Positions 9,377 to 17,900 of a stretch of 64,000 nucleotides of DNA are shown in pieces. Position 1 is the first letter of the stretch. The number at the start of each line of letters is the position of its first letter. Source of the stretch: Ruegeria pomeroyi DSS-3 (GTDB lineage Bacteria; Pseudomonadota; Alphaproteobacteria; Rhodobacterales; Rhodobacteraceae); NCBI RefSeq assembly GCF_000011965.2, contig NC_006569.1, positions 1-64,000 on the forward strand, read 5' to 3'. The notes under the pieces were generated by a model. It was not told the origin of the DNA, did not search any database, and saw only the letters and a program-made list of their open reading frames with translations. Position numbers and translations under genes: made by a program.

Positions 9377-9422
9377 GCCACAACGGCTTCCTGGCGTGGC
9401 GAGGGAAACCTTCAATGGAGCA
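9377..9422 (+). promoter_or_regulatory. SAM/SAH riboswitch in the metK leader
   Basis: The leader holds the conserved core CACAACGGCTTCCTGGCGTG closed by a GCC/GGC stem (9377-9400), then after a short linker AATGGAGCA (9414-9422), which forms the pseudoknot. This matches what I know of the SAM/SAH riboswitch class of Rhodobacterales, always found before metK. The 3' pseudoknot strand contains the GGAG Shine-Dalgarno sequence 8 bp before the metK ATG, so ligand binding should block ribosome access. Confidence 0.93.
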
Positions 9423-9428
9423 CTTTTC

Positions 9429-10610
9429 ATGTCCCGACAGAACTATATCTTCACTTCGGAATCCGTTTCCGAAGGGCACCCGGACAAGGTGTGCGACCGC
9501 ATTTCCGATGCTGTTCTCGACGCCTTTCTGACCGAGGAGCCCGAGGCGCGTGTTGCCTGCGAAACCTTTGCCACCACCAATCGCGTCGTGATCGGCGGCG
9601 AGGTGGGCCTGTCCGATCAGGCCAAGCTGCGCGAATACATGGGCCGGATCGACCAGATCGCCCGGGACTGTATCAAGGATATCGGCTACGAGCAGGACAA
9701 GTTCCACCACGAGACGGTGGAGATAACCAACCTGCTGCACGAACAATCGGCCCATATCGCCCAGGGCGTCAATGCCGCCGAGGGCAAGGACGAGGGGGCC
9801 GGCGATCAGGGCATCATGTTCGGCTATGCCACCACCGAAACACCGGCATTGATGCCGGCGCCGATCCAGTACAGCCATGCCATCCTGCGCCGCCTGGCCG
9901 AAGTGCGCAAGAACGGCACCGAACCGGCGCTGGGGCCGGACGCGAAATCGCAGCTGTCGGTGATCTATCGTGACGGCATGCCGGTCGGCGTCTCGTCGCT
10001 GGTGCTGTCGACCCAGCATCTGGACCCCGATCTGACCAGCGCCGATATCCGCGCCATCGTCGAACCCTATATCCGCGAGGTCCTTCCCGAGGGCTGGCTG
10101 AGTGCCGACACTGTCTGGCATGTCAATCCGACCGGCAAGTTCGTGATCGGCGGCCCCGATGGCGACGCCGGTCTGACCGGGCGCAAGATCATCGTCGACA
10201 CCTATGGCGGTGCCGCGCCCCATGGCGGTGGTGCCTTCTCGGGCAAGGATCCGACCAAGGTGGACCGCTCGGCCGCCTATGCCGCGCGCTACCTGGCCAA
10301 GAACGTGGTCGCTGCCGGTCTGGCCGACAAATGCACCATCCAGCTGAGCTATGCCATCGGCGTGTCCAAACCGCTGTCGATCTATGCCGATACCCATGGC
10401 ACCGGCGACATCGCCCCGGCGGCGATCGAGAAGGCCATCGACACGGTGATGGATCTGACCCCGCGCGGCATCCGCACCCATCTGGGCCTGAACAAGCCGA
10501 TTTACGAGCGCACCGCCGCTTATGGCCATTTCGGCCGCGAGCCCGAGGCCGATGGCGGCTTCAGCTGGGAGCGCACCGATCTGGCCGAGGCGCTGAAAAA
10601 GGCGGTCTGA
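9429..10610 (+). CDS. metK: S-adenosylmethionine synthetase MetK
   Basis: A 393-aa enzyme making S-adenosylmethionine from methionine and ATP. Signature segments are present: [20 protein letters not shown] at the N-terminus, [12 protein letters not shown] (about residue 135) and [20 protein letters not shown] (about 275). Length is normal. The ATG lies just downstream of the riboswitch pseudoknot; an in-frame upstream start at 9369 would run through the riboswitch and is rejected. Regulation is probably translational feedback by SAM. Confidence 0.97.
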   Translation: MSRQNYIFTSESVSEGHPDKVCDRISDAVLDAFLTEEPEARVACETFATTNRVVIGGEVGLSDQAKLREYMGRIDQIARDCIKDIGYEQDKFHHETVEITNLLHEQSAHIAQGVNAAEGKDEGAGDQGIMFGYATTETPALMPAPIQYSHAILRRLAEVRKNGTEPALGPDAKSQLSVIYRDGMPVGVSSLVLSTQHLDPDLTSADIRAIVEPYIREVLPEGWLSADTVWHVNPTGKFVIGGPDGDAGLTGRKIIVDTYGGAAPHGGGAFSGKDPTKVDRSAAYAARYLAKNVVAAGLADKCTIQLSYAIGVSKPLSIYADTHGTGDIAPAAIEKAIDTVMDLTPRGIRTHLGLNKPIYERTAAYGHFGREPEADGGFSWERTDLAEALKKAV

Positions 10611-10632
10611 ACCGGTTTCATTGATTAAGCTG

Positions 10633-10658
10633 AACGGGCGGCTTAAAGGCCGCCCGTT
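10633..10658 (+). terminator. Hairpin after metK
   Basis: Perfect 10-bp stem AACGGGCGGC / GCCGCCCGTT with a 6-nt loop, 22 bp after the metK stop. No T-run follows, so termination may be partial or Rho-assisted. The next gene starts 21 bp later on the same strand. Confidence 0.6.
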
Positions 10659-10679
10659 CCGCATTGGTGAGGGCGAGTG

Positions 10680-11192
10680 ATGCAGAGGATCATGGTGATC
10701 GGCGGGCCGGGATCGGGCAAGTCCACGCTTGGCCGCAAGCTTGGCGCGCGGCTGGGACTTCCGGTGGTGCATATGGATCCGATCTATTGGCTGGGCGATT
10801 GGGTCGAGCGCGACAAGGCCGAAGCAATGCGAATGGCCAAGGAGGTCGCCGACGGTTCGCAATGGGTGTTTGAGGGCAACCATTTCGCGTCGATGGCGTA
10901 CCGGGCGGAGCGTGCCGATCTGATCGTGTTCCTCGATATGCCCCGCGTTCTGCGCATGTGGCGGATTCTGTGGCGGTCGCTGCGCTACTACGGGCGCACC
11001 CGGCCGGATATGGGGCCGAACTGTCCCGAGCGGTTTAACCGTGCCTTTCTTAAGTTCTGCTGGACCTATGACCGCGAGGGACGTTTGCGCGCACTTGGCT
11101 TCGTCGACGACTGGCGCGACCGACGTCGCGTTCGCATTCTGACATCGCGGCGGCAGGTCGCGGCATTTCTGGTCGAAATTGACCGGCAGTGA
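10680..11192 (+). CDS. P-loop NTPase, adenylate-kinase/FlaR-like
   Basis: A 170-aa cytosolic P-loop protein. Walker A is GGPGSGKSTLG at residues 8-18; HMDPIYWLGDWV and VFEGNHF are features of the group annotated as topology-modulation (FlaR) or AAA_17/shikimate-kinase-like proteins, with an Arg-rich lid (WRSLRYYGRTRPDMGPNCPERF). The substrate is unknown. The ATG is preceded by GAGGGCGAG; a GTG one codon earlier is also possible. A terminator follows. Confidence 0.8.
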   Translation: MQRIMVIGGPGSGKSTLGRKLGARLGLPVVHMDPIYWLGDWVERDKAEAMRMAKEVADGSQWVFEGNHFASMAYRAERADLIVFLDMPRVLRMWRILWRSLRYYGRTRPDMGPNCPERFNRAFLKFCWTYDREGRLRALGFVDDWRDRRRVRILTSRRQVAAFLVEIDRQ

Positions 11193-11242
11193 AACGCCCG
11201 GATGCGGCATCGTCTTGTGCCCGGCGCAACGTGATCGACGAC

Positions 11243-11268
11243 AGGGCGGCCAGGTGGTCGCCCTTTTT
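11243..11268 (+). terminator. Rho-independent terminator
   Basis: Stem AGGGCGGCC / GGTCGCCCT (one G-U pair) with an AGGT loop and a run of five T. It ends the P-loop NTPase gene. Confidence 0.88.
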
Positions 11269-11343
11269 CGTTGACCCGGGGTGTTTGCGCTTGACCCGCA
11301 CGGCGTGGTTTTTCACCTTTGGCAAGGAAGACGGAGACCGCAT

Positions 11344-12009
11344 ATGCGCCAGTTTGCACGCTATACGCTTATCGCCGCGCTGACGCTTGGCTCTGCGCTG
11401 ATGGCGCATGCGGAAGAGGACGACCTGGTGTTTCGGGTCGATGGCGAGACCCTGGTCTATGACACCACACGCGGTGACGAGGCGGGTGGCACCGACGATA
11501 TCGAGGTGGCCCATGTCGACCGCCTGCTGGCGCTTCTGCGTCAGAACCCCGAGATCCGGGTACTTGATCTCAATAGCACCGGCGGCAGTCTTTATGCCGG
11601 GCGCGAGATGGCGCGGATCGTGCTGGATTTCGACCTCGACACCCTGGTGTCGGGCGAATGTTTCAGCTCTTGCGTGCGCATCTTTCTGGCCGGGGCCGGG
11701 CGGCGGATGCTGCTGGGCGCCAAGATCGGCTTTCACCAGACCACCTGGTCGCCCGGGTCGGTCGAGGAGTATTACAACGCCAACCGCGACTCGGACGGCT
11801 GGGGCACCCCGTTCGATTTTGCGTCATGGGTCTATGAGGATACCCAGACCGAGGTGCATGACGACCTGATCTATATGATCGACCGGGGCGTGGATGCGGA
11901 ATTCGCCGTGCGCACCAAGGGCGTGCGCGCGGACGACAGCTGGTACCCCTCGCGGCTGGAGCTGACGCGCGCCGGGGTGCTGCGCGAGCGGCTGCGTGAC
12001 GCTGAATGA
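11344..12009 (+). CDS. Exported ClpP/crotonase-fold protein
   Basis: A 221-aa protein with a signal peptide (residues 1-21, ending MAHA-EE) and a ClpP-like core: VLDLNSTGGSLYAGREMARI resembles the oxyanion region, SGECFSSCVRIFLAGAGRRML carries the candidate nucleophilic Ser before Cys, and GAKIGFHQT the candidate His. These are the positions used by ClpP/SppA-type serine peptidases, but here the protein is periplasmic and small, and it lacks the membrane helices of SppA. It stands alone between a terminator and trmB. Peptidase activity is an inference. Confidence 0.75.
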   Translation: MRQFARYTLIAALTLGSALMAHAEEDDLVFRVDGETLVYDTTRGDEAGGTDDIEVAHVDRLLALLRQNPEIRVLDLNSTGGSLYAGREMARIVLDFDLDTLVSGECFSSCVRIFLAGAGRRMLLGAKIGFHQTTWSPGSVEEYYNANRDSDGWGTPFDFASWVYEDTQTEVHDDLIYMIDRGVDAEFAVRTKGVRADDSWYPSRLELTRAGVLRERLRDAE

Positions 12010-12069
12010 GCGGCCAGGCCCCCAGGCAGACCCTTGCACCGGGCGCGCGGGCGCAGTAACCCCGCGGCC

Positions 12070-12783
12070 ATGAGCAAGACGACACCTGACCGCCCGCGCC
12101 GCAACTTCTATGGCCGCATCAAGGGCAAGACCCTGAAACCGAACCAGCGGACCTATCTGGACGAGGACCTGACGCCGCTGGCGCCCGGCCCGGTGAGCTG
12201 GCAGGACAATCCCACCCGCCAGCCGCTGGATCTGAACGCGCTGTTTGGCGGTCGCGAGACCTGGCTGGAGATCGGCTTTGGCGGCGGCGAGCACCTGGTG
12301 CATCAGGCGGCCTCGAACCCCGGTATCGGCATTATCGGCGCGGAACCCTATATCAACGGGGTGGCGATGCTGTTGGGCAAGATCCGGGCGGCGGGCGGAG
12401 ACAATGTGCGGGTGCATCCCGGCGATGTGCGCGACCTGTTCGATGTGCTGCCGGCACAGAGCATTTCGCGCGCTTTCCTGCTCTATCCCGATCCCTGGCC
12501 CAAGAAACGGCATCACCGCCGCCGGTTCGTGACGCCCGAACATCTGGAGCCGCTGGCGCGCGTGCTGAAACCCGGCGCCATCTTTCGGGTGGCGACCGAT
12601 ATTCCCGACTATGTCCGCCAGACGCTGGAGGAAGTGCCGCGCGCCGGTTTCGAATGGCTGGCCGAGCGTCCCGCCGACTGGCGGCAGCCCTGGGGTGACT
12701 GGATCTCGACCCGGTATGAGCAGAAGGCGCTGCGCGAGGGGCGGGTGCCACATTATCTGACCTTCCGCCGGCTGGAGGGGTGA
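12070..12783 (+). CDS. trmB: tRNA (guanine-N7-)-methyltransferase TrmB
   Basis: A 237-aa SAM-dependent methyltransferase making m7G46 in tRNA. The SAM-binding motif is WLEIGFGGGEHLVHQA (about residues 63-78), and FLLYPDPWPKKRHHRRRF is the TrmB-specific segment. I chose the ATG giving MSKTTPDRPRRNFYGR, the usual family N-terminus. An intergenic repeat with a GC hairpin follows the stop. Confidence 0.96.
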   Translation: MSKTTPDRPRRNFYGRIKGKTLKPNQRTYLDEDLTPLAPGPVSWQDNPTRQPLDLNALFGGRETWLEIGFGGGEHLVHQAASNPGIGIIGAEPYINGVAMLLGKIRAAGGDNVRVHPGDVRDLFDVLPAQSISRAFLLYPDPWPKKRHHRRRFVTPEHLEPLARVLKPGAIFRVATDIPDYVRQTLEEVPRAGFEWLAERPADWRQPWGDWISTRYEQKALREGRVPHYLTFRRLEG

Positions 12784-12787
12784 GCCA

Positions 12788-12850
12788 GGGGGCGCTGCCC
12801 CCCACGCCTGCGGCGCGTCCCCCGGAGTATTTCGAACCAGAAAGAAGCGG
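12788..12850. repeat. Intergenic repeat copy B (hairpin plus conserved tail)
   Basis: A GGGGGC-GCT-GCCCCC hairpin followed by a GC-rich linker and the tail CCCGGAGTATTTCGAACCAG then AAAGAAGCGG. The tail recurs at 36.66 kb (two inverted copies) and in degraded form at 0.8 kb. The position right after trmB suggests a role as a transcript end or RNA-stabilising element. Confidence 0.7.
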
Positions 12851-12929
12851 ATGGTCTGCGTGCCTGTTCCCGCTGGACCCTGACTGGGCAATTGGGTAAT
12901 CGCAGGGGGAGTTTTCCAAAGGAGCGCGC

Positions 12930-14276
12930 ATGTCCGGACACGGCACCCCCATCCCGATGACCTCGCATCCCTGTGGCCCGCTGAGCGGTGTGGCCGAGGT
13001 GCCGGGCGACAAGTCGATCTCGCACCGGGCCCTGATCCTGGGCGCGATGGCGGTGGGCGAGACGCGCATCACCGGCCTCTTGGAGGGCGAGGATGTGCTG
13101 GACACCGCCAAGGCGATGCGCGCCTTTGGCGCCGAAGTGACCCGGCATGCCGATGGATCATGGTCGGTGCACGGTGTCGGCGTGGGCGGCTTTGCCGAGC
13201 CTGAGCAGGTGATCGACTGCGGTAACTCGGGCACCGGTGTGCGGCTGATCATGGGGGCGATGGCCACATCGCCCATCAGCGCGACCTTTACCGGCGATGC
13301 CAGCCTGAACAAGCGCCCGATGGCGCGGGTCACCGATCCGCTGGCGCTGTTTGGCGCGCAGGCGGTGGGTCGCGAAGGCGGCCGGCTGCCGATGACAATC
13401 GTGGGCGCCGCCGATCCGGTGCCGGTGCGTTACGAGGTGCCGGTGCCCTCGGCCCAGGTGAAATCGGCGGTGTTGCTTGCGGGCCTGAACGCACCCGGCC
13501 AGACCGTGGTGATCGAAAAAGAGGCCACCCGCGACCATTCCGAGCGGATGTTGGCGGGTTTTGGCGCCGAGGTCACGGTCGAGGATACCGATGAAGGCCG
13601 CGTCATCACCCTGACCGGGCGGCCCGAGCTGAAACCGCAGGTCATCGCCGTGCCGCGCGACCCGTCGAGCGCCGCCTTCCCGGTCTGCGCCGCGCTGATC
13701 ACCCCCGGCTCGGATGTGCTGGTTCCCGGCATCGGGCTGAACCCGACGCGGGCGGGCCTCTTCACCACGCTGCGCGAGATGGGTGCCGACCTGACCTATG
13801 AGAACGAGCGCACCGAGGGGGGCGAGCCGGTGGCCGACCTGCGCGCGCGTTATTCGCCCGACATGAAGGGGATCACCGTGCCGCCCGAGCGCGCGGCCAG
13901 CATGATCGACGAATACCCGGTGCTGTCGGTGGTTGCCGCCAACGCGCAAGGCGTGACCATGATGGGTGGCGTCAAGGAGCTGCGCGTCAAGGAAAGCGAC
14001 CGGATCGACGCGATGGCGCGCGGGTTGCGCGCCAATGGCGTGACCGTCGAAGAGGGCGATGACTGGTGGGCGGTACATGGTCTGGGTATCGGCAAGGTGC
14101 CGGGCGGCGGCACCTGCGAGAGCTTTCTGGATCACCGCATTGCCATGTCCTTCATGGTGATGGGCATGGGGGCTCAGGCGCCGGTTTCGGTCAACGATGG
14201 CAGCCCGATCGCCACCTCTTTCCCGATCTTCGAACCGCTGATGGGCGGTCTGGGCGCCAAGCTGGAGCGGGCATGA
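12930..14276 (+). CDS. aroA: 3-phosphoshikimate 1-carboxyvinyltransferase (EPSP synthase)
   Basis: A 448-aa enzyme joining shikimate-3-phosphate and PEP in aromatic amino acid synthesis. Characteristic segments: [65 protein letters not shown] and [13 protein letters not shown]. The length and the alanine in the GNSGTG-to-MGAMA region resemble the alphaproteobacterial class II-like enzymes, but class cannot be decided by eye. A start ten codons later (MTSHPCGP) is possible; GGAGCGC precedes the chosen ATG. Overlaps cmk by 4 bp. Confidence 0.96.
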   Translation: MSGHGTPIPMTSHPCGPLSGVAEVPGDKSISHRALILGAMAVGETRITGLLEGEDVLDTAKAMRAFGAEVTRHADGSWSVHGVGVGGFAEPEQVIDCGNSGTGVRLIMGAMATSPISATFTGDASLNKRPMARVTDPLALFGAQAVGREGGRLPMTIVGAADPVPVRYEVPVPSAQVKSAVLLAGLNAPGQTVVIEKEATRDHSERMLAGFGAEVTVEDTDEGRVITLTGRPELKPQVIAVPRDPSSAAFPVCAALITPGSDVLVPGIGLNPTRAGLFTTLREMGADLTYENERTEGGEPVADLRARYSPDMKGITVPPERAASMIDEYPVLSVVAANAQGVTMMGGVKELRVKESDRIDAMARGLRANGVTVEEGDDWWAVHGLGIGKVPGGGTCESFLDHRIAMSFMVMGMGAQAPVSVNDGSPIATSFPIFEPLMGGLGAKLERA

Positions 14277-14890
14277 CGTTTACGGTTGCAATCGACGGGC
14301 CCGCCGCCGCTGGCAAGGGGACGATTTCCAAAGCTGTTGCGGCGCATTTCGGTTTCGCCCATCTGGATACCGGGCTGCTCTATCGCGCGGTGGGACGCCG
14401 CACTCTGGAGGGCGAGGCGGCCGAAACGGCTGCCCGAGACTTGCGCACCGAGGATCTGGAGCGTGATGACCTGCGCACGGCCCAGGTAGCGCAGGCCGCC
14501 AGCAAGGTGGCGGTGATCGCTGAGGTGCGCGCGGCGCTGGTCGATTTCCAGCGCGCCTTTGCCCGCCGGGCCGGGGGTGCTGTGCTGGACGGGCGCGATA
14601 TCGGCACCGTGATCTGCCCCGAGGCCGAGGTGAAGCTCTTCGTCACCGCCAGCGCCGAGGTGCGCGCCGAACGCCGCTATCTGGAACTGACGGCCAAGGG
14701 CCAGGACACCACGCGCGCGGCGGTTCTGGCCGATGTGCGCGAACGGGATGCGCGCGATGCCGACCGTGCCACCGCGCCGATGAAACCGGCCGAGGATGCT
14801 GTGCTGCTGGATACCAGCACGATGGACATTCCAACTGCGCTGGCCGCCGCGATTGCCGAGATCGAACGGAAGATGCCCGCGAAGGGCTAA
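14273..14890 (+). CDS. cmk: Cytidylate kinase Cmk
   Basis: A 205-aa (d)CMP kinase. The P-loop is [17 protein letters not shown] at residues 6-22, then [14 protein letters not shown], the nucleotide-monophosphate site [20 protein letters not shown] and the lid [14 protein letters not shown]. Coupled to aroA through ATGA. In many proteobacteria cmk is followed by rpsA; here a convergent gene follows instead. Confidence 0.95.
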   Translation: MTFTVAIDGPAAAGKGTISKAVAAHFGFAHLDTGLLYRAVGRRTLEGEAAETAARDLRTEDLERDDLRTAQVAQAASKVAVIAEVRAALVDFQRAFARRAGGAVLDGRDIGTVICPEAEVKLFVTASAEVRAERRYLELTAKGQDTTRAAVLADVRERDARDADRATAPMKPAEDAVLLDTSTMDIPTALAAAIAEIERKMPAKG

Positions 14891-14908
14891 TTCCTTCGCG
14901 GGCGTGTC

Positions 14909-14930
14909 GGGGCGCCGGGAAGCGCGCCCC
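14909..14930. terminator. GC hairpin between convergent genes
   Basis: Stem GGGGCGC / GCGCCCC with an 8-nt loop, 18 bp after the cmk stop and 11 bp after the stop of the opposite gene. No T-run on either side, so its role as a two-way terminator is tentative. Confidence 0.45.
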
Positions 14931-14941
14931 TGGGGCCGGGA

Positions 14942-15421
14942 TCAGAGGTCGCCCACCGCGACATGCTTGATCTTGGCCCAGTTGCCATCGGCGGTGGCGG
15001 TGGTGCCTGCCACGTCCTCAAGGAACTTGTCGCGGGTGGCGGCGTTCAGGAACAGGAACAGTTTGCCATCCGCCAGGACGTATTTGTCCGGGTCGCCGTC
15101 GAACTTCTTGCCCACGGCCACGCCATAAGAGCAGAAGCCGCCGTGCTGGGGCAGATAACGCGCCGGCTCGGCCTGGAATTCCTTGAGGTTCTCTTCGGAG
15201 GTGAAATAGTAGGACGCCCCGTCGATGGTTGCCGAGTAATTGGCAAAGCCCTCGACCGGGTTGCCGTCGCGCACCAGGGTCACCAGATCGACGCCATGTG
15301 CGGCCAGCGGCGCGCCGCCTGCCGAAATGCCATTCGAGACGTTGACCTCGTCCGCGGCAAAGGCGGGGGCGGCCAGCATCGGCAGCGCAGCAATCAGGGC
15401 AGTGAGTGCGAAAGTCTTCAT
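14942..15421 (-). CDS. Exported YHS-domain protein
   Basis: A 159-aa protein with a signal peptide (residues 1-22, ending APAFA-AD) and a YHS domain of the exported, single-domain type (GYANYSA..DGASYYFTSEENLKEFQAEPARYLPQHGGFCSYG). The YHS fold is often linked to metal handling; the typical Tyr-His-Ser is not exact here. I took the ATG giving MKTFALTALIAA, preceded by GAAGGATC; the longer reading adds nine residues before the signal peptide. It stands alone, with its own promoter region. Confidence 0.8.
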   Translation of the reverse strand: MKTFALTALIAALPMLAAPAFAADEVNVSNGISAGGAPLAAHGVDLVTLVRDGNPVEGFANYSATIDGASYYFTSEENLKEFQAEPARYLPQHGGFCSYGVAVGKKFDGDPDKYVLADGKLFLFLNAATRDKFLEDVAGTTATADGNWAKIKHVAVGDL

Positions 15422-15572
15422 GTTGAGATCCTTCCAGTGTGGTTTCAACCGGGCGGATCGGCCCGGTGACCAACAGATAGAGGCCGCAACGTGAACCTGT
15501 TATGGCAGATGATCCCGAAAGAATTGCAGATCGTTCAGATGTTCGAATGATTGGCAATTTTAGGCGTTGGCC

Positions 15573-16718
15573 TTACATCCCTGCCGCCAGGCTTGCCACA
15601 ACAACGCCCAGATAGTTGCCCACCGCATAGCCCAGGATCGCAATCGCGATGCCGGGCACCAGCAGCGCCCGGTTGCGCAGCGCACCGCAGATCACCGGGA
15701 TGAAGGGCACCGACATGATCGCCGCGCCCGAGGCCACCAGATAGGTGTCGCGGTCGATCCCGAACAGGCGGCAAAGCAACGCGTGCAGCGCCATGGCCCC
15801 CAGCAGGATAAAGGCGAAATAGCCGCCAAGGGCCCAGTTCATCCCGCTCAGCACCGACAGATCCAGCAGGGTGGCCGAGCTGAGGCAGAAGATCAGGATC
15901 AGATACATGCCAAGGTGGAAGCTGGTCGTACTGGCATGCAACCGGGGAACAAAGGCGCCCAGCAGGCCGAATGTGGTGATCAGAAGGATGGTTGCGGTGC
16001 CCGACCACGTCTCGGGCAGCAGGCCGGAGAGTGCTACCGCCACACCGACACACAGACCCGCCGCGCCAAAGGCAAGCGCAGACCCTGCCAGCCCGGAACG
16101 CTGGATCAGGCGCGCATATCCGCGCGCGCTGTCATCGGCGATATGAGATGTGTTGGCCTCATGATCGCCTTGGGAATGGGGCACGAAGGGCGGCAGGATC
16201 AAGCCCGCCAGCCGCTGGCCCACCAGCACGATGACCAGCATGTAACCGATGGAAAACACGATGTCATAGGTCACCATGGTCAGAAACAGCGCGTCGCTGG
16301 CCCCGGTTGCGGATTTGATCGCACCCATGTTGACGCCGCTGCCGGTATAGGCGCCCACCGCCATGCCCGCGACCTGCGGCAGGTTCTCGACCCGGCCCTG
16401 GAACAGCAGCACCCCCAGCAGGCTGGCCACACAGACCGAGACCAGCGACAGCGCCATGGCCAGCCCGGCGCCGCGCGCCTCGGTCAGGGCGCGGCGCAGG
16501 TTGGCGGCAAACAGGATCAGCGGCAGCGCCAGCGCCACGCTTACCTCTTGCAGAGTGGTCTGTATCTGGGTGAAGGCGCTCAGGTCGAGGCTCAGCGCCA
16601 GCGCAAATCCGGTGGCAAAGGTCAGCGGCACAACGCCGATCCGGTCCAGCGCGGGTATTCGCGCCGCCAGCCAGATGATCAGCGCGGGCAGGGTCAGCAG
16701 GATCAGGGCAAACAGCAT
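15573..16718 (-). CDS. DUF819-family membrane protein
   Basis: A 381-aa polytopic membrane protein with roughly ten to eleven helices. GAYTGSGVNMGAIKSATGA and HASTTSFHLGMYLILIFCLSSA are re-entrant-like glycine-rich segments typical of DUF819 (YjcL) proteins, an uncharacterised family with an ion-coupled transporter-like layout. It is the last gene of a five-gene run, 9 bp after the PLP enzyme, so it could import or export that operon's substrate; this is inference. Confidence 0.8.
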   Translation of the reverse strand: MLFALILLTLPALIIWLAARIPALDRIGVVPLTFATGFALALSLDLSAFTQIQTTLQEVSVALALPLILFAANLRRALTEARGAGLAMALSLVSVCVASLLGVLLFQGRVENLPQVAGMAVGAYTGSGVNMGAIKSATGASDALFLTMVTYDIVFSIGYMLVIVLVGQRLAGLILPPFVPHSQGDHEANTSHIADDSARGYARLIQRSGLAGSALAFGAAGLCVGVAVALSGLLPETWSGTATILLITTFGLLGAFVPRLHASTTSFHLGMYLILIFCLSSATLLDLSVLSGMNWALGGYFAFILLGAMALHALLCRLFGIDRDTYLVASGAAIMSVPFIPVICGALRNRALLVPGIAIAILGYAVGNYLGVVVASLAAGM

Positions 16719-16727
16719 CGCGGCCTC

Positions 16728-17900
16728 CTAATGTGTTTCGTGCCAGACCGGCCACCAATCGGTGATCGCGGTGCCGTCGAACACGGCGATATCGCCGAAT
16801 TGCAGGAACAGCGCCTCGCTTTGGCGCGGGCGGAAAAACAGGAAATCACCGGGTTTCAGGGTGCTGTTTGCAGGCAGATCATACATTTCCTGATTGCTGG
16901 AATGCCCGAACAAGGCGGAGCGCCGCGCGCCCGCCGGGTGGCAGGGATCGGCCAGCCAGTTGCCGCCATAGATGAAACAGGCGCGCTCAGGCGAGCGGCC
17001 CATGAGGCGCAGCACCCGGCTCAGCCCCGGCGCCATTGGTATTTCGGGCCGTTCCACGGTTTTCAGAACCGGTGCCGCGATAAAGGCCGCCGGTTGCAGT
17101 GCCTCCAGCGCGGGCAGGTCGAAATCGGTCGGCTTGACCAGGGCCGAGGCCAGCGCCAGCTCTGTTTCCGGCCCGCTTCCATCATAAAGCATGAAGGTGG
17201 TGCTGCCGCCGGTGTTATAGATCAGTTTGGCCGCGGTCCCGGCCCCGAGCGTCTGAACCGTCAGCGCATGGAACCGGGCATAGGCCGCCCGCGCCGCGTC
17301 CAACGCGCGCGCCCGGCTGGCGATCAGGCGGGGCAGGCGGGCGATATGCGGCTCGTAGCCCATCAGCCCAGTCAGGTGCAGGTTCGGATCGTCGCGCAGT
17401 CGGGTCAGGGCGGCAGCAAACTCCCCGGCCCGCGCCAGCGAGAAACCGCCCCGATGCAGCCCGATATCGACCTCCAGACAGATGCGCAAGGCGCGGTCCG
17501 ACTGGGCGGCAAGCGCGGCATATTCCGCCAGTCGTTCCGGGCTGTCGATCAGCCAGTGCACCTGTGCGTCCAGCGTGGGAGACGTGCCTGCCACCGCACC
17601 CACCGGCATCGGCTTGCCCAGCAGGATATCGGCCTCTGGAAACGCCGCTGCGGCCTGCTGGACAAAGGGCAGGTGAAAGCTCATCAGCCTGTTGGTCTCC
17701 AGCCCTGCAATCACCACCCGCAACAGGTCTGGTGCGGGCAGCGATTTTTCGACCACCCGCAGCGCCAGACTGGGCGCCGTCATCCGGCGCACCGCCGCCA
17801 TGTTGGCGGCCAACCTTTCGGTATCCACCACCAACGTCGGCAGCTGTCGCCCCGCCGCGATCAACGCGGCCTGCAACTTCTGGAAATACGCCTCAGACAT
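16728..17900 (-). CDS. PLP-dependent alanine-racemase-fold enzyme (D-threonine aldolase/DSD-like)
   Basis: A 390-aa cytosolic protein with the alanine racemase N-terminal barrel: TLVVDTERLAANMAAVRR, then a Lys at residue 52 in LRVVEKSLP at the position of the PLP lysine, and LIYNTGGSTTFMLYDG near the phosphate site. The C-terminal domain matches D-threonine aldolase/D-serine dehydratase-like enzymes (LKPGDFLFFRPRQSEALFL), but the usual P-x-H-x-C metal ligands read P-R-Q-S-E, so the metal site appears lost. The start overlaps the flavoprotein gene by 8 bp, indicating coupling. Substrate unknown. Confidence 0.75.
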   Translation of the reverse strand: MSEAYFQKLQAALIAAGRQLPTLVVDTERLAANMAAVRRMTAPSLALRVVEKSLPAPDLLRVVIAGLETNRLMSFHLPFVQQAAAAFPEADILLGKPMPVGAVAGTSPTLDAQVHWLIDSPERLAEYAALAAQSDRALRICLEVDIGLHRGGFSLARAGEFAAALTRLRDDPNLHLTGLMGYEPHIARLPRLIASRARALDAARAAYARFHALTVQTLGAGTAAKLIYNTGGSTTFMLYDGSGPETELALASALVKPTDFDLPALEALQPAAFIAAPVLKTVERPEIPMAPGLSRVLRLMGRSPERACFIYGGNWLADPCHPAGARRSALFGHSSNQEMYDLPANSTLKPGDFLFFRPRQSEALFLQFGDIAVFDGTAITDWWPVWHETH

